A stretch of 64,000 nucleotides of DNA from Pseudomonas sichuanensis (GTDB lineage Bacteria > Pseudomonadota > Gammaproteobacteria > Pseudomonadales > Pseudomonadaceae): the NCBI RefSeq assembly GCF_003231305.1, contig NZ_QKVM01000012.1, positions 1 through 64,000 of the forward strand, given 5' to 3'. The notes under the pieces are model-generated. The model was not told the origin of the DNA and did no database searches. It saw only the letters and a list, made by a program, of their open reading frames with translations. The position numbers and the translations under genes were made by a program. This document shows positions 52,544 to 62,128 of the stretch, piece by piece (the stretch's first letter is position 1; every line of letters begins with the position of its first letter).

Positions 52544-52651
52544 GTCTGTCAGGATTCCTTTCCCGGTCATAGCCCGGCCGGATATAAATTTGACGTAATT
52601 TTCACAATTGCCATTCGGGCGAATGGTTTTTGCAGGGTTGACGCACGCTGC

Positions 52652-53524
52652 TCAAGCCTTGGGGGAGGGCGAGCTGACAGGCCGCGCGGGGCTGGCGCTG
52701 ATCTGTTTGCCACGCTGTTGCGCCACTTCCCGTGCCTGGCCGTCCCGCTGCTTGCCATGGCGCGCCTGGCCCACCAGTTGCGGAATCAGCGGCCCTTCCG
52801 GCAAATGGCGCCAGAACCGCCCGGGCAGATGCTGGCGCAAGGCGTCGGGGTTGAGCCGGGCCGGGTTGAAGGTGTGGCGGTAATAGGTCAGCCACAGCTC
52901 GGCGTCGGGGTCTTCGGCAGTGCGTGCCCATTGCTGCCAGGCTTCGGGGCAGCGCCGCTGGTAGTCGAGCGACGTACCGTCGTAGCGCACGCCGTCGCGG
53001 GGCGTGGCGATCAGCCAGCGCTGGCGCCCCAGGCGCTCGGCAAAGTGGCCGCTGGCGCTGTCGAGGATGTCGTGGGCCGGTTCGTGGTAGGCCACCAGGT
53101 CCAGCTGCAGGTGTTCGGCCAGCGCCGCAGGCAGCGGCACGAAGCGCACGAAGGCATGCAGGTGGTGGGCTTCGCGGCCGACCTGCCTGATGCGCCGTTG
53201 CAGCTCGCTGCCCAGGCGGTCGCCGGCGAGCATGGCGGTGCGGTCGCCGTGGGCGACGCGCCAGAGCACCTCGTACAGCAGGTTCCAGCGCTGTTCACCG
53301 CGGTAGCGCCCGGCCTGCTCCAGTTGGGCCAGCAAGGCCGCCGGCACCCGCGCTTGGAAGGGGCCTGGGCCTTCGGGCGGTGCCTGTGGGACGGCCAGCA
53401 GGTCGTCCATTGGGCCTTGGCTCCAGGTGACTTCGGCCGGGTCGATGCCGTGGCCGAGCAGGCGCCTGGCCTGGTCGCGCCAGGTGGCGAAGCAGTCGTC
53501 GCAATCCAGCGCGATCACCCCCAC
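52652..53524 (-). CDS. Putative DNA repair protein (DUF4130 family)
   Basis: The 290-residue protein has the DUF4130 pattern: LGSELQRRIRQVGREAHHLH, FVPLPAALAEHLQLDLVAYHEPAHDI, and HTFNPARLNPDALRQHLP. In many bacteria it occurs beside a radical SAM protein with helix-hairpin-helix and is annotated as a putative DNA repair or modification partner (TIGR03915/TIGR03916 pair). Here its start overlaps the radical SAM stop by ten bases. The reaction is unknown. Confidence 0.82.
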   Translation of the reverse strand: MGVIALDCDDCFATWRDQARRLLGHGIDPAEVTWSQGPMDDLLAVPQAPPEGPGPFQARVPAALLAQLEQAGRYRGEQRWNLLYEVLWRVAHGDRTAMLAGDRLGSELQRRIRQVGREAHHLHAFVRFVPLPAALAEHLQLDLVAYHEPAHDILDSASGHFAERLGRQRWLIATPRDGVRYDGTSLDYQRRCPEAWQQWARTAEDPDAELWLTYYRHTFNPARLNPDALRQHLPGRFWRHLPEGPLIPQLVGQARHGKQRDGQAREVAQQRGKQISASPARPVSSPSPKA

Positions 53525-54735
53525 AACCCCATCTGCACGGGGGCCTGGGGTTCGCGCAGGCGCTCGCGCAACAGCCCGCTGCGCAGTTCGGCCTGGGCCG
53601 GTCGGTAGTCGCTGGTGACGATGAACGGGCGGGCTTTTTCCAGCACGCAGCGCAGCTGGATCAGGTCGTCGTAGCGGATCCGTCGTTCGCGGCGCAAGGC
53701 CACCATGCGTTGCACGCTGCGCAGGCCGATGCCGGGGATGCGCGCCAGAAGCGCCGGTTCTGCGCGGTTGACGTCGAGCGGGAACACCTCGCGGTTGGCC
53801 AGCGCCCAGGCCAGTTTCGGGTCGATGTCCAGCGCCAGGTTGCCACTGCCGCCAAGCAGTTCGCCGGCCTTGTAGCCATAGCCGCGCAGCAGGAAGTCGG
53901 CCTGGTACAGGCGATGCTCGCGCAGCAGTGGCGGGGCCGCCAGGGGTACGCTGGCGGGGCTGTCGGGGATCGGGCTGAAGGCCGAGTAGTACACGCGTTT
54001 GAGGCCGTAGCCCTGGTACAGCGATTCGGCGTTGCGCAGCAGAGTGCTGTCGTCGGTGGCGTCGGCGCCGACGATCACCTGGGTGCTCTGCCCGGCGGGG
54101 GTGAAGCGCGGCGCCCGGGGCTCGTTGGCCACCGCCTGCTGGCCCTGGTGGATCACGCCCATGGCCAGGCGGATGGTGCTGGCCTGCTTCTCCGGGGCCA
54201 GGCGCTGGAGGCTGGCGTCGGTGGGCAGTTCGATATTGACGCTGAGCCGGTCGGCCAGGCGCCCGGCCTCCTCGATCAGCAGCGGGTCGGCATCCGGGAT
54301 GGTCTTGAGGTGGATGTAGCCACGGAAGTTGTGCTCCTCGCGCAGCAGGCGCGCCACCCGAATCAATTGCTCCATGGTGTAGTCGGCCGAGCGGATGATC
54401 CCGGAGCTCAGGAACAGCCCGCTGATGCAGTTGCGCCGATAGAAATCCAGGGTCAGGCGCACCACTTCCTCAGGGCTGAAGCGTGCCCGCGGCACGTTGC
54501 TGGAGCGGCGGTTGACGCAGTACTGGCAGTCGTACAGGCAGAAGTTGGTCAGCAGCACCTTGAGCAGCGACACGCAGCGCCCGTCGGGGGTGTAGCTGTG
54601 GCAGATGCCCGTTCCGTCGGTGGCGCCCAGCCCGTCACGGCCACGCGAACCGCGCTTGGGCGCGCCGCTGCTGGCGCAGGAGGCGTCGTATTTGGCGGCG
54701 TCGGCGAGGATGCCGAGTTTGGCGATGAGCTGCAT
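53515..54735 (-). CDS. Radical SAM DNA repair/modification protein
   Basis: The 406-residue protein has the radical SAM cluster motif CLYDCQYC (CxxxCxxC, residues about 67-74), followed by TTPDADPL-like and a C-terminal helix-hairpin-helix (LLARIPGIGLRSVQRMVALR) that suggests DNA binding. It belongs to the family paired with DUF4130 proteins, of unknown reaction. It starts at ATG 54735; a LexA box lies just upstream, so the pair is probably SOS-induced. Confidence 0.87.
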   Translation of the reverse strand: MQLIAKLGILADAAKYDASCASSGAPKRGSRGRDGLGATDGTGICHSYTPDGRCVSLLKVLLTNFCLYDCQYCVNRRSSNVPRARFSPEEVVRLTLDFYRRNCISGLFLSSGIIRSADYTMEQLIRVARLLREEHNFRGYIHLKTIPDADPLLIEEAGRLADRLSVNIELPTDASLQRLAPEKQASTIRLAMGVIHQGQQAVANEPRAPRFTPAGQSTQVIVGADATDDSTLLRNAESLYQGYGLKRVYYSAFSPIPDSPASVPLAAPPLLREHRLYQADFLLRGYGYKAGELLGGSGNLALDIDPKLAWALANREVFPLDVNRAEPALLARIPGIGLRSVQRMVALRRERRIRYDDLIQLRCVLEKARPFIVTSDYRPAQAELRSGLLRERLREPQAPVQMGLWG

Positions 54736-54750
54736 GGGATGATCCGAAAT

Positions 54751-54770
54751 ACTGAATATTCATACAGTAT
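54751..54770 (-). promoter_or_regulatory. LexA (SOS) box
   Basis: On the minus strand the sequence reads ATACTGTATGAATATTCAGT, with CTG-N10-CAG at its core, the SOS operator pattern. It ends 15 bases before the radical SAM start. DNA damage should therefore induce the radical SAM/DUF4130 pair. Confidence 0.8.
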
Positions 54771-54904
54771 TTCGGGATTGAGCTTATGGCAAGTGCTCGC
54801 TGGGGCGTCGCGATGGCGAACCGCAGCGCCTACCCGACTGTTTTACTCGGCTAAGCTTGATTTCAGTTTGTTTCAGGCTCACGACTCATTGAAAGGGTGC
54901 GCAC

Positions 54905-56488
54905 ATGAAGATCGTCGGTAAATCCCCATGGGCCCTGGCGGCCCTGTGCCTGGCCATGGGCCTGGCGACTGCCCAGGCCGCCGAGAGCAAGAAGGTCGAT
55001 GTGATGTTGGTGGGCGGCGGCATCATGAGTTCCACCCTTGCCATCTGGCTCAACGAGCTGGAGCCGGGCTGGTCGATGGAAATGGTCGAGCGCCTGGACA
55101 AGGTTGCCGAAGAAAGCTCCAACGGCTGGAACAACGCCGGCACCGGGCACTCGGCCCTGGCCGAGCTCAACTACACGCCGGAGAAGGACGGCAAGATCGA
55201 CATCAGCAAGGCGGTGGAGATCAACGAGTCGTTCCAGGTCACCCGGCAGTTCCTCGCCTGGCAGGTGAAGCAGGGGGTGCTGAAGAACCCACGCTCGTTC
55301 ATCAACACAACCCCGCACATGAGTTTCGTCTGGGGCGACGACAACATCCGCTTCCTGCGCAAGCGCTACGAGGCGTTGCAGGCCAGCCCGCTGTTCAAGC
55401 CCATGCAGTATTCCGAAGACCACGCGCAGATCGCCAAGTGGGTGCCGCTGATGATGGAAGGGCGCGACCCCAACCAGAAGCTCGCGGTGACCTGGACGCC
55501 GATCGGCACCGACGTGAACTTTGGCGAGATCACTCGCCAGTACGTGGGCTACCTGCAGACCCGGCCGAACTTCGATCTCAAGCTGTCCACCGAGGTCGAG
55601 CACATCACCCGCAACGACGATGGCAGCTGGCACGTCGAGTACAAGAGCCTCAAGGATGGCAGCACGGCCGCCACCGATGCCAAGTTCCTGTTCATCGGTG
55701 CCGGCGGCGCCGTGCTGCCGTTGCTGCAGAAGTCCGGCATCGACGAGGCCAAGGACTATGCCGGCTTCCCGGTGGGCGGCTCGTTCCTGGTCACCGACAA
55801 CCCGGCCATCGCCCAACGCCACATGGCCAAGGCCTACGGCATCGCCGCCACCGGTGCGCCGCCGATGTCGGTGCCGCACCTGGATACCCGGGTGCTCGAT
55901 GGCAAGCGGATGATCCTGTTCGGGCCGTTCGCCACCTTCTCCACCAAGTTCCTCAAGCAGGGTTCGCTGCTGGACCTGCTGGGCAGCACCACGGTCCATA
56001 ACACCTGGCCCATGGTGCGGGTCGGGCTGCGCGAGTTCGACCTGGTGCAGTACCTGATCGGCCAGGTGCTGCAGTCCGACGATGACCGCTTTGCCGCGCT
56101 GCAGACCTATTTCCCCGAGGCCAAGCCTGCGGACTGGCGCCTGTGGCAGGCCGGGCAGCGGGTGCAGATCATCAAGAAGGACGAGAACCAGGGCGGCGTG
56201 CTCAAGCTGGGTACCGAGATCGTCACCGCCAAGGACGGCAGCATCGCCGGGCTGCTGGGCGCTTCGCCTGGGGCCTCGACCGCGCCACCGATCATGCTCG
56301 ACCTGCTGGGCAAGGTGTTCAAGGACAAGCTGGCCACGCCCGAATGGCAGGCCAAGGTCAGGCAGATCATCCCGTCGTATGGCATCCGCCTGAACGAGCA
56401 CCCGGACAAGGTGCAGGAGGAGTGGGACTACACCAGTGCAGTGCTGCAGCTGGCGCCGGCCAGTGAGGTTGCAGCGCCCACGCAATGA
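54905..56488 (+). CDS. mqo: Malate:quinone oxidoreductase
   Basis: The 527-residue FAD protein oxidises malate to oxaloacetate and passes electrons to quinone at the inner membrane. FAD motif: [16 protein letters not shown] (31-46). Other family blocks: [38 protein letters not shown], and [22 protein letters not shown] short hydrophobic N terminus ([16 protein letters not shown]) looks like a signal or anchor; P. putida has several mqo paralogues and this may be the exported-looking type. It is divergent from the SOS pair. Confidence 0.93.
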   Translation: MKIVGKSPWALAALCLAMGLATAQAAESKKVDVMLVGGGIMSSTLAIWLNELEPGWSMEMVERLDKVAEESSNGWNNAGTGHSALAELNYTPEKDGKIDISKAVEINESFQVTRQFLAWQVKQGVLKNPRSFINTTPHMSFVWGDDNIRFLRKRYEALQASPLFKPMQYSEDHAQIAKWVPLMMEGRDPNQKLAVTWTPIGTDVNFGEITRQYVGYLQTRPNFDLKLSTEVEHITRNDDGSWHVEYKSLKDGSTAATDAKFLFIGAGGAVLPLLQKSGIDEAKDYAGFPVGGSFLVTDNPAIAQRHMAKAYGIAATGAPPMSVPHLDTRVLDGKRMILFGPFATFSTKFLKQGSLLDLLGSTTVHNTWPMVRVGLREFDLVQYLIGQVLQSDDDRFAALQTYFPEAKPADWRLWQAGQRVQIIKKDENQGGVLKLGTEIVTAKDGSIAGLLGASPGASTAPPIMLDLLGKVFKDKLATPEWQAKVRQIIPSYGIRLNEHPDKVQEEWDYTSAVLQLAPASEVAAPTQ

Positions 56489-56501
56489 ACTTGCACGTCC
56501 G

Positions 56502-56653
56502 CTGTAGGAGCGGCCTTGTGCCGCGATCGGGCCGCAAAGCGGCCCCAGTGTTACCACATGGATTGTCGGGGCCGCAGCGCAGCCCTTTCGCGGCACAAGG
56601 CCGCTCCTACAGGGATCGTGTGAGCCAAGTGGGAGCCGGCTTGCCGGCGATGG
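56502..56653. repeat. REP inverted pair plus a third REP copy
   Basis: CTGTAGGAGCGGCCTTGTGC at 56502 faces its reverse copy ending at 56612. A different REP type (GTGGGAGCCGGCTTGCCGGC) follows at 56629-56653. It lies between the convergent mqo and lspA genes and may act in transcription ending or as transposition target. Confidence 0.85.
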
Positions 56654-56689
56654 GGCCGTGGCAGGTCAGCCGCAGGTCGGTTAGCCCGG

Positions 56690-57178
56690 TCAGCGCTTGG
56701 CAGGCCTCGTCAGCCCATCGATCGCCAGCACCGCCGCGCCGGCCATGATGGCGATATCCGCCAGGTTGAACACACCGGTGTGCAGCGTGCCGATGTTGAG
56801 CACCAGGTAGTCGACCACATGCCCCTCGCGAAACACCCGGTCGATCAAGTTGGACAGCCCGCCCACGGCGATGAACCAGGCGGCGAAGGCCTTGATTGGC
56901 GCCGCTTGCCAGTGCCTGAACGCCCAGACGCTGGCCCAGCAGCACACCGCGCCCACGGCGACCACGAAGATCAGTTGCTTGAGCAGCGCCGGCATGCCGG
57001 CACCCAGGCTGAGGAAGGCACCGGGGTTGAGGCTCAGGGCCAGGTCGAGCCAGATGCTCTGGTTGCCCAGGACGTAACTGTGGTTATCGAGGGCAACCAA
57101 GGCGATCAGCTTCACCCACTGGTCAATGATGATGAAGGCAACGCCCAGGACAAGGACGAGGGTACGGCTGGAGAACAT
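56690..57178 (-). CDS. lspA: Signal peptidase II (second copy)
   Basis: The 162-residue membrane protein has the four-helix LspA layout: FIIIDQWVKLIALVAL, LALSLNPGAFLSLG, GGLSNLIDRVFREGHVVDY with catalytic Asp, and TGVFNLADIAIMAG with the second Asp. It cleaves lipoprotein signal peptides. The gene is alone, without ileS or a prolipoprotein, so it is probably a paralogue of the housekeeping lspA. A role for special lipoproteins or globomycin-type resistance is speculation. Confidence 0.85.
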   Translation of the reverse strand: MFSSRTLVLVLGVAFIIIDQWVKLIALVALDNHSYVLGNQSIWLDLALSLNPGAFLSLGAGMPALLKQLIFVVAVGAVCCWASVWAFRHWQAAPIKAFAAWFIAVGGLSNLIDRVFREGHVVDYLVLNIGTLHTGVFNLADIAIMAGAAVLAIDGLTRPAKR

Positions 57179-57371
57179 GGTGGCAATTCCTTTGCTGCAC
57201 GGGGGCGGCCGTCCGGTAGTGGCGGGTGTGCCGGCAGCGCGGCGAAGATAGCGCAGGCGGGTCTAGACTTAAAGCCCGGGCCCGGTTCTGCTGTGGGCCT
57301 ATCATCGATCCGACCACCGCCCCGGACCGGACTTCGTCGACGGTGGCCTTCTGAGCAGAGGAGGTCAGGTC

Positions 57372-58418
57372 ATGGACGAGGCAAGGCTTCACGAATTCAT
57401 GGGCAAGCTGGTGGGCGACATGGGCGCCGCGGCGACCCTGGCCAACGTGGTGCTGGGCGACGAGCTCGGCCTGTACCGGGCGATGGCCGACAGCCAGCCG
57501 GTCAGCCCCGAGGTGCTTGCCGAGCGCACCGGGTGCCAGCCGCGGCTGGTGCGCGAATGGCTCAATGGCCAGGCTGCGGCCGGTTACGTGGTGCACGATC
57601 AAGGCAATTTCACCCTTCCCGAAGAGCAGGCCATGACCCTGGCGCTGGAAGACTCGCCGGCCTACATGGCCGGCGGCGCGGCGGTGCTGGCGGCGCTGTT
57701 CCACGACAAGGACAAGCTGGTGAAGGCCATGCGCGGCGATGGCGCGCTGGCCTGGGGTGACCACCACCCGTGCATGTTCAGTGGCACCGAACGGTTTTTC
57801 CGCCCGGGCTATCGCACTTTTCTGGTGGCCGATTGGCTGCCGGCGCTGGAAGGCGTGGTCAGCAAGCTGCAGGCCGGCGCGCAGGTGGCGGACGTGGGCT
57901 GCGGTCACGGTGCCTCGACCATCGTCATGGCCCAGGCGTTCCCACAGTCGCATTTTGTCGGCTATGACTATCACGCGCCTTCGGTGGCCACCGCCACCGA
58001 ACGGGCACGGGACGCCGGTGTGGGCGGGCAGGTGAGCTTCCAGCAGGCGTCGGCCAAGGACTACCCCGGCCACGATCTGGACCTGGTGTGCTTCTTCGAT
58101 TGCCTGCATGACATGGGCGACCCGGTTGGCGCGGCGCGGCATGCCTACAAGGCACTGAAGGCGGATGGCACGGTGATGCTGGTCGAGCCGTTCGCCGAGG
58201 ACAGCCTGGACGCCAATATCAACCCGGTGGGGCGGTTGTTCTATGCCGCGTCGACGTTCATCTGCACGCCCAATTCACTGTCGCAGGAGGTTGGGCTGGG
58301 GCTGGGGGCGCAGGCGGGGGAGGCACGCTTGCGGGCGGTGTTCGAGGAGGCGGGGTTCACGCGCTTCCGGCGGGCGACGCAGACACCGTTCAACCTGATT
58401 CTGGAGGCACGCAAGTAA
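57372..58418 (+). CDS. Class I methyltransferase
   Basis: The 348-residue protein has an N-terminal winged-helix dimerisation part (SPEVLAERTGCQPRLVREWLNG) and a C-terminal SAM-binding domain with VADVGCGHGASTIVMAQAFP and DLVCFFDCLHDMGDP. This order is like O-methyltransferases, but the substrate is unknown. A ribosome site AGGTCAGG precedes ATG 57372. It stands alone. Confidence 0.83.
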   Translation: MDEARLHEFMGKLVGDMGAAATLANVVLGDELGLYRAMADSQPVSPEVLAERTGCQPRLVREWLNGQAAAGYVVHDQGNFTLPEEQAMTLALEDSPAYMAGGAAVLAALFHDKDKLVKAMRGDGALAWGDHHPCMFSGTERFFRPGYRTFLVADWLPALEGVVSKLQAGAQVADVGCGHGASTIVMAQAFPQSHFVGYDYHAPSVATATERARDAGVGGQVSFQQASAKDYPGHDLDLVCFFDCLHDMGDPVGAARHAYKALKADGTVMLVEPFAEDSLDANINPVGRLFYAASTFICTPNSLSQEVGLGLGAQAGEARLRAVFEEAGFTRFRRATQTPFNLILEARK

Positions 58419-58439
58419 CACGTGAATCTGCAGTGGCCA

Positions 58440-58507
58440 AATCGCGGGGCAAGCCCGCACCCACGCCGGCACCACCAGCAGCGTGGGAGCGGGCTTGCCC
58501 CGCGATT
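58440..58507. repeat. REP inverted pair
   Basis: ATCGCGGGGCAAGCCCGC and its reverse copy GCGGGCTTGCCCCGCGAT flank a GC-rich loop, 22 bases after the methyltransferase stop. Confidence 0.85.
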
Positions 58508-58517
58508 GTTCTGAAAG

Positions 58518-58545
58518 AGAAGGGGCGCCATCTGGCGCCCCTTCT
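58518..58545. terminator. Bidirectional terminator
   Basis: AGAAGGGGCGCCA-TC-TGGCGCCCCTTCTT is a perfect stem between two convergent genes. It can serve both strands. Confidence 0.88.
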
Positions 58546-58554
58546 TGTTGCTGC

Positions 58555-59799
58555 TTAGGCTTGCGCGTCCCAGGGACGGTCGCCTTTTTCATCCTTGACG
58601 CGGGTCGGCAGGCCCATCACGTCCAGCGCCTTGAGGAAAGGCTCGGCCGGCAGTTCCTCGACGTTGACCATGCGGCCGGCGTCCCACTCACCGCGGGCGA
58701 CCAGCAGGGCAGCAGCCACTGGCGGCACGCCGGCGGTGTACGAGATGCCCTGGCTGTCGGTCTCGGCGTAGGCTTCTTCGTGGTCAGCCACGTTGTAGAT
58801 GAACACTTCGCGCGGCTGGCCGTCCTTGGTGCCCTTGACCAGGTCACCGATGCAGGTCTTGCCGGTGTAGCCCGGGGCCAGCGAGGCCGGGTCGGGCAGC
58901 ACGGCCTTGACCACTTTGAGCGGTACCACTTCCAGGCCTTCGGCGGTTTTCACCGGTTGCTCGCTGAGCAGGCCCAGGTTCTTCAGCACGGTGAACACGT
59001 TGATGTAGTGCTCGCCGAAGCTCATCCAGAAGCGCACGTTCGGCACGTTCAGGTTCTTCGAGATCGAGTGCACTTCGTCGTGGCCGGTGAGGTACAGGTT
59101 CTGCGAACCCACCACCGGCAAGTCGTCGGTGCGCTTGACCTCGAACATGGTGTTGCTGGTCCACTGGCTGTTCTGCCAGCTCCACACTTGCCCGGTGAAT
59201 TCGCGGAAGTTGATTTCCGGGTCGAAGTTGGTGGCGAAGTACTTGCCGTGGGAACCGGCATTGACGTCGAGGATGTCGATCGAATCAATGCGGTCGAAAT
59301 ACTGCTGCTGCGCAAGTTTTGCGTAGCTGTTCACCACACCCGGGTCGAAGCCGACACCAAGAATGGCGGTAATGTTCTTCTGCTGGCATTCCTCGAGGTG
59401 TTTCCACTCGTAGTTGCCGTACCAGGGCGGGGTTTCGCAGATTTTGCCCGGTTCTTCGTGAATCGCGGTGTCCAGATAGGCGACACCGGTATCGATGCAG
59501 GCACGCAGCACCGACATGTTGAGGAAAGCGGAACCGACGTTGATCACGATCTGCGATTCGGTCTCGCGGATCAGTGCCTTGGTCGCCTCGATATCGAGGG
59601 CATTGAGCGAGAAGGCCTGGATGTCGGCGGGTACCTTGAGGCTACCCTTGGCCTTGACGCTGTCGATGATGGCCTGGCATTTGGAGATGTTCCGTGACGC
59701 AATCGCAATACGACCCAGTTCGTCGTTATGCTGTGCGCACTTGTGGGCCACCACCTTGGCGACACCTCCTGCACCAATGATAAGAACGTTCTTCTTCAA
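58555..59799 (-). CDS. Carboxynorspermidine dehydrogenase (saccharopine dehydrogenase family)
   Basis: The 414-residue NAD(P)-dependent enzyme has VLIIGAGGVAKVVAHKCAQH at the N terminus, TGVAYLDTAIHEEPGKI, ILGVGFDPGVVNSYAKLAQ, and DILDVNAGSHGKYFATNFDP. It joins an aminopropyl donor derived from aspartate semialdehyde to a diamine, making carboxy(nor)spermidine. It lies 30 bases behind the decarboxylase gene on the same strand, so they form the alternative polyamine pathway operon. Confidence 0.9.
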   Translation of the reverse strand: MKKNVLIIGAGGVAKVVAHKCAQHNDELGRIAIASRNISKCQAIIDSVKAKGSLKVPADIQAFSLNALDIEATKALIRETESQIVINVGSAFLNMSVLRACIDTGVAYLDTAIHEEPGKICETPPWYGNYEWKHLEECQQKNITAILGVGFDPGVVNSYAKLAQQQYFDRIDSIDILDVNAGSHGKYFATNFDPEINFREFTGQVWSWQNSQWTSNTMFEVKRTDDLPVVGSQNLYLTGHDEVHSISKNLNVPNVRFWMSFGEHYINVFTVLKNLGLLSEQPVKTAEGLEVVPLKVVKAVLPDPASLAPGYTGKTCIGDLVKGTKDGQPREVFIYNVADHEEAYAETDSQGISYTAGVPPVAAALLVARGEWDAGRMVNVEELPAEPFLKALDVMGLPTRVKDEKGDRPWDAQA

Positions 59800-59829
59800 T
59801 TCAGCTGCTCTCCTTCATGAAAGCCCGTC

Positions 59830-60927
59830 TTACGACAGGCTCGAAACGTAGTCTTCAAAACCGAACTCGCGCACCACCTCGACGCTGCCGTCGAGTTGCT
59901 TGACCGCGATGGACGGCATCTTCAAACCGTTGAACCAGTTTTTCTTGACCATGGTGTAGCCCGCCGTGTCGACGAACGACAGGCGATCGCCAATGGCCAG
60001 TGGCTTGTCGAATTGGTACTCGCCGAAGATGTCGCCGGCCAGGCACGATTTGCCGCAGACCATGTAGGTGTGCGCGCCGTCGTTGGGGGCCATCTTGGCG
60101 TTGAGGCGGTAGATCAGCAGATCGAGCAGGTGCGCTTCGATCGAGCTGTCGACCACGGCCAGGTGCTTGCCGTTGTGCAGGGTGTCGAGCACGGTCACTT
60201 CCAGCGAGGCGCTGTTGGTGATGGCCGCTTCGCCCGGCTCCAGGTACACCTGCACGCCGTAGGTTTGCGAGAACTGCTTCAGGCGCGCGCAGAAGGCGTC
60301 TACCGCGTAATCTTCGCCGGTGAAGTGGATGCCGCCACCGAGGCTGACCCATTCGACCTTGTGCAGCAGGTGGCCGAAGCGTTCCTCGATGTGGCTGAGC
60401 ATCTTGTCGAACAGGCCGAAGTCGCCGTTCTCGCAGTTGTTGTGGAACATGAAGCCGGAGATCTTCTCGATCACCTTCTCGATCTTCTCAGGGTCCCACT
60501 CGCCCAGGCGGCTGAACGGGCGCGCCGGGTCGGCCAGCAGGTAGTCGGAGCTGCTCACCTGCGGGTTGACGCGCAGGCCGCGCACCTTGCCTTCGGATTG
60601 CTCGGCGAAGCGCTCGAGCTGGCCGATGGAGTTGAAGATGATCTTGTCGCAGTTTTCGAGCATCTCTTCGACTTCATCGTCGGCCCAGGCCACGCTGTAG
60701 GCGTGGGTTTCGCCGGCGAACTTCTGGCGGCCGAGCTTGAGCTCGAACAGCGAGGACGAAGTGGTACCGTCCATGTACTGCTGCATCAGGTCGAACACCG
60801 ACCAGGTGGCGAAGCACTTGAGGGCAAGCAGGGCCTTGGCACCGGAGTGTTCGCGCACGTAGGCGATCTTCTCCATGTTGCTCAGCAGCTTGGTTTTATC
60901 GATGAGGTAGTACGGCGTCTTGATCAT
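59830..60927 (-). CDS. nspC: Carboxynorspermidine decarboxylase
   Basis: The 365-residue PLP enzyme (alanine racemase fold) begins MIKTPYYLIDKTKLLSNMEK and contains LLALKCFATWSVFDLM with the PLP lysine, EWVSLGGGIHFTGEDY, and the C-terminal GKSCLAGDIFGEYQFDKPL with the catalytic Cys/Asp. It decarboxylates carboxy(nor)spermidine to the polyamine in the cytoplasm. It is the first gene of the pair. Confidence 0.92.
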   Translation of the reverse strand: MIKTPYYLIDKTKLLSNMEKIAYVREHSGAKALLALKCFATWSVFDLMQQYMDGTTSSSLFELKLGRQKFAGETHAYSVAWADDEVEEMLENCDKIIFNSIGQLERFAEQSEGKVRGLRVNPQVSSSDYLLADPARPFSRLGEWDPEKIEKVIEKISGFMFHNNCENGDFGLFDKMLSHIEERFGHLLHKVEWVSLGGGIHFTGEDYAVDAFCARLKQFSQTYGVQVYLEPGEAAITNSASLEVTVLDTLHNGKHLAVVDSSIEAHLLDLLIYRLNAKMAPNDGAHTYMVCGKSCLAGDIFGEYQFDKPLAIGDRLSFVDTAGYTMVKKNWFNGLKMPSIAVKQLDGSVEVVREFGFEDYVSSLS

Positions 60928-61160
60928 TTAAAGGCCCCCGGCCAGGCCGGCCAAAAAAAGGACACGCATTGTGCCTTCACTTGCCACAGTTCGAAAGGGC
61001 GCAAGGTGCTTTTCGTCCGAGTCGCCGCTCATTGCCTATACAAAGCGCCATCATGCAGTTGCCCGGGGCCCGCTGTCGGGGAACGCCTGGGGTGCAATGG
61101 CCTTATTGAAACAGACGAATATGACCATCCTGATCAACGGCCGGCAGCGAGGGGCGGGCA

Positions 61161-61646
61161 ATGAAAGTAGGCGTTATTTCCGACACCCATGGTTTGCTGC
61201 GCCCCGAAGCGCTGGCGGCGCTCGAGGGCTGCGCGCTCATCGTGCACGCCGGAGATATCGGCAAGCCAGAGGTGCTTGAGGCGCTTGCCGCGCTGGCACC
61301 GCTGCGGGTGGTGCGTGGCAACAACGACCTGGCGCTGCTCTGGGCCCAGGGCTTGCCGGACGTGGACAGGTTCGAGGTGCAAGGCTGGCAGGTGCTGCTG
61401 GTGCACGACCTGGCCGATGTGCCGGCGCACCTGGATCAGGGCGTGCAGTGGGTGATCACCGGGCATTCGCACAAACCGCTGATCGAACGGCGGGAGGGCT
61501 GCCTGTACCTCAACCCGGGCAGCGCCGGGCCCCGGCGCTTCAGCCTGCCGGTGACCCTCGCGCTGATCGAGGTTGGCGCAGATGCGCTGGTGCCTGAAAT
61601 AGTCCCGCTGCTGGCGGCCAACCCGCTCAAGGCAACTTCGCGATGA
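61161..61646 (+). CDS. YfcE/MJ0936-like metallophosphodiesterase
   Basis: The 161-residue protein has the calcineurin-like motifs KVGVISDTHGLLRPEAL, IVHAGDIGKPEVL, VRGNNDLAL, VLLVHDLADV and ITGHSHKPL followed by YLNPGSAGPRR. It hydrolyses phosphodiesters with two metal ions; the natural substrate is not known. The 3' end overlaps the convergent RidA-family gene by 20 bases. Confidence 0.88.
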   Translation: MKVGVISDTHGLLRPEALAALEGCALIVHAGDIGKPEVLEALAALAPLRVVRGNNDLALLWAQGLPDVDRFEVQGWQVLLVHDLADVPAHLDQGVQWVITGHSHKPLIERREGCLYLNPGSAGPRRFSLPVTLALIEVGADALVPEIVPLLAANPLKATSR

Positions 61647-62016
61647 CCTTGATTTCGAAGTCGAAGCCGTAAAGCCAGGTGACGCCCACCGCCGTCAAGG
61701 TCGGATGAGGGGCGCTGCCCCAGTACTCGGGTACCACCTGCCAGATGGTTTCGAACGTCGACTGCGGGTCGACCATGAACACCGTCACGTCCTGCACATC
61801 ATCGAAGCTGCAACCCGCTTCGCGCAGGATCGCTTCGAGGTTGGCGAAGGCCCGGTGAACCTGGGCCTTGAGGTCGGGTTCCGGCGAGCCGTCGTCACGG
61901 CTGCCGACCTGGCCGGAGACGAACAGCAAGCCGTTGGCGCGGATGGCCGGTGAATAGCGGTTGCGCTGGTAAAGGGCCTGGCGGCCTGGTGGGAAGATCA
62001 CGTCGCGTTTGGTCAT
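61627..62016 (-). CDS. RidA-family protein
   Basis: The 129-residue protein follows the RidA pattern: YSPAIRANGLLFVSGQVGSRD, HRAFANLEAILREAGCSFDDVQDVTVFM, and HPTLTAVGVTWLYGFDFEIKVIA at the end. RidA hydrolyses reactive enamine/imine intermediates, but the residues near the C terminus differ from the canonical archetype arginine motif, so a different substrate is possible. It is divergent from the LysR gene (112 bases). Confidence 0.8.
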   Translation of the reverse strand: MTKRDVIFPPGRQALYQRNRYSPAIRANGLLFVSGQVGSRDDGSPEPDLKAQVHRAFANLEAILREAGCSFDDVQDVTVFMVDPQSTFETIWQVVPEYWGSAPHPTLTAVGVTWLYGFDFEIKVIAKLP

Positions 62017-62128
62017 GGCTGATGCCTTGGTGGTGGGGATGGCCTCACTGTATGCCGCGCATCAATCCCGATAATCAGGCAGTTGCGGTTAAGATTGTTT
62101 GCAAATCGCAAATAATTGGAGTTGCCCG

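Noticed and set aside
58483..61164. Long plus-strand frames opposite the carboxynorspermidine genes
   Set aside because: They mirror two well-defined enzymes on the minus strand and have no recognisable domains.
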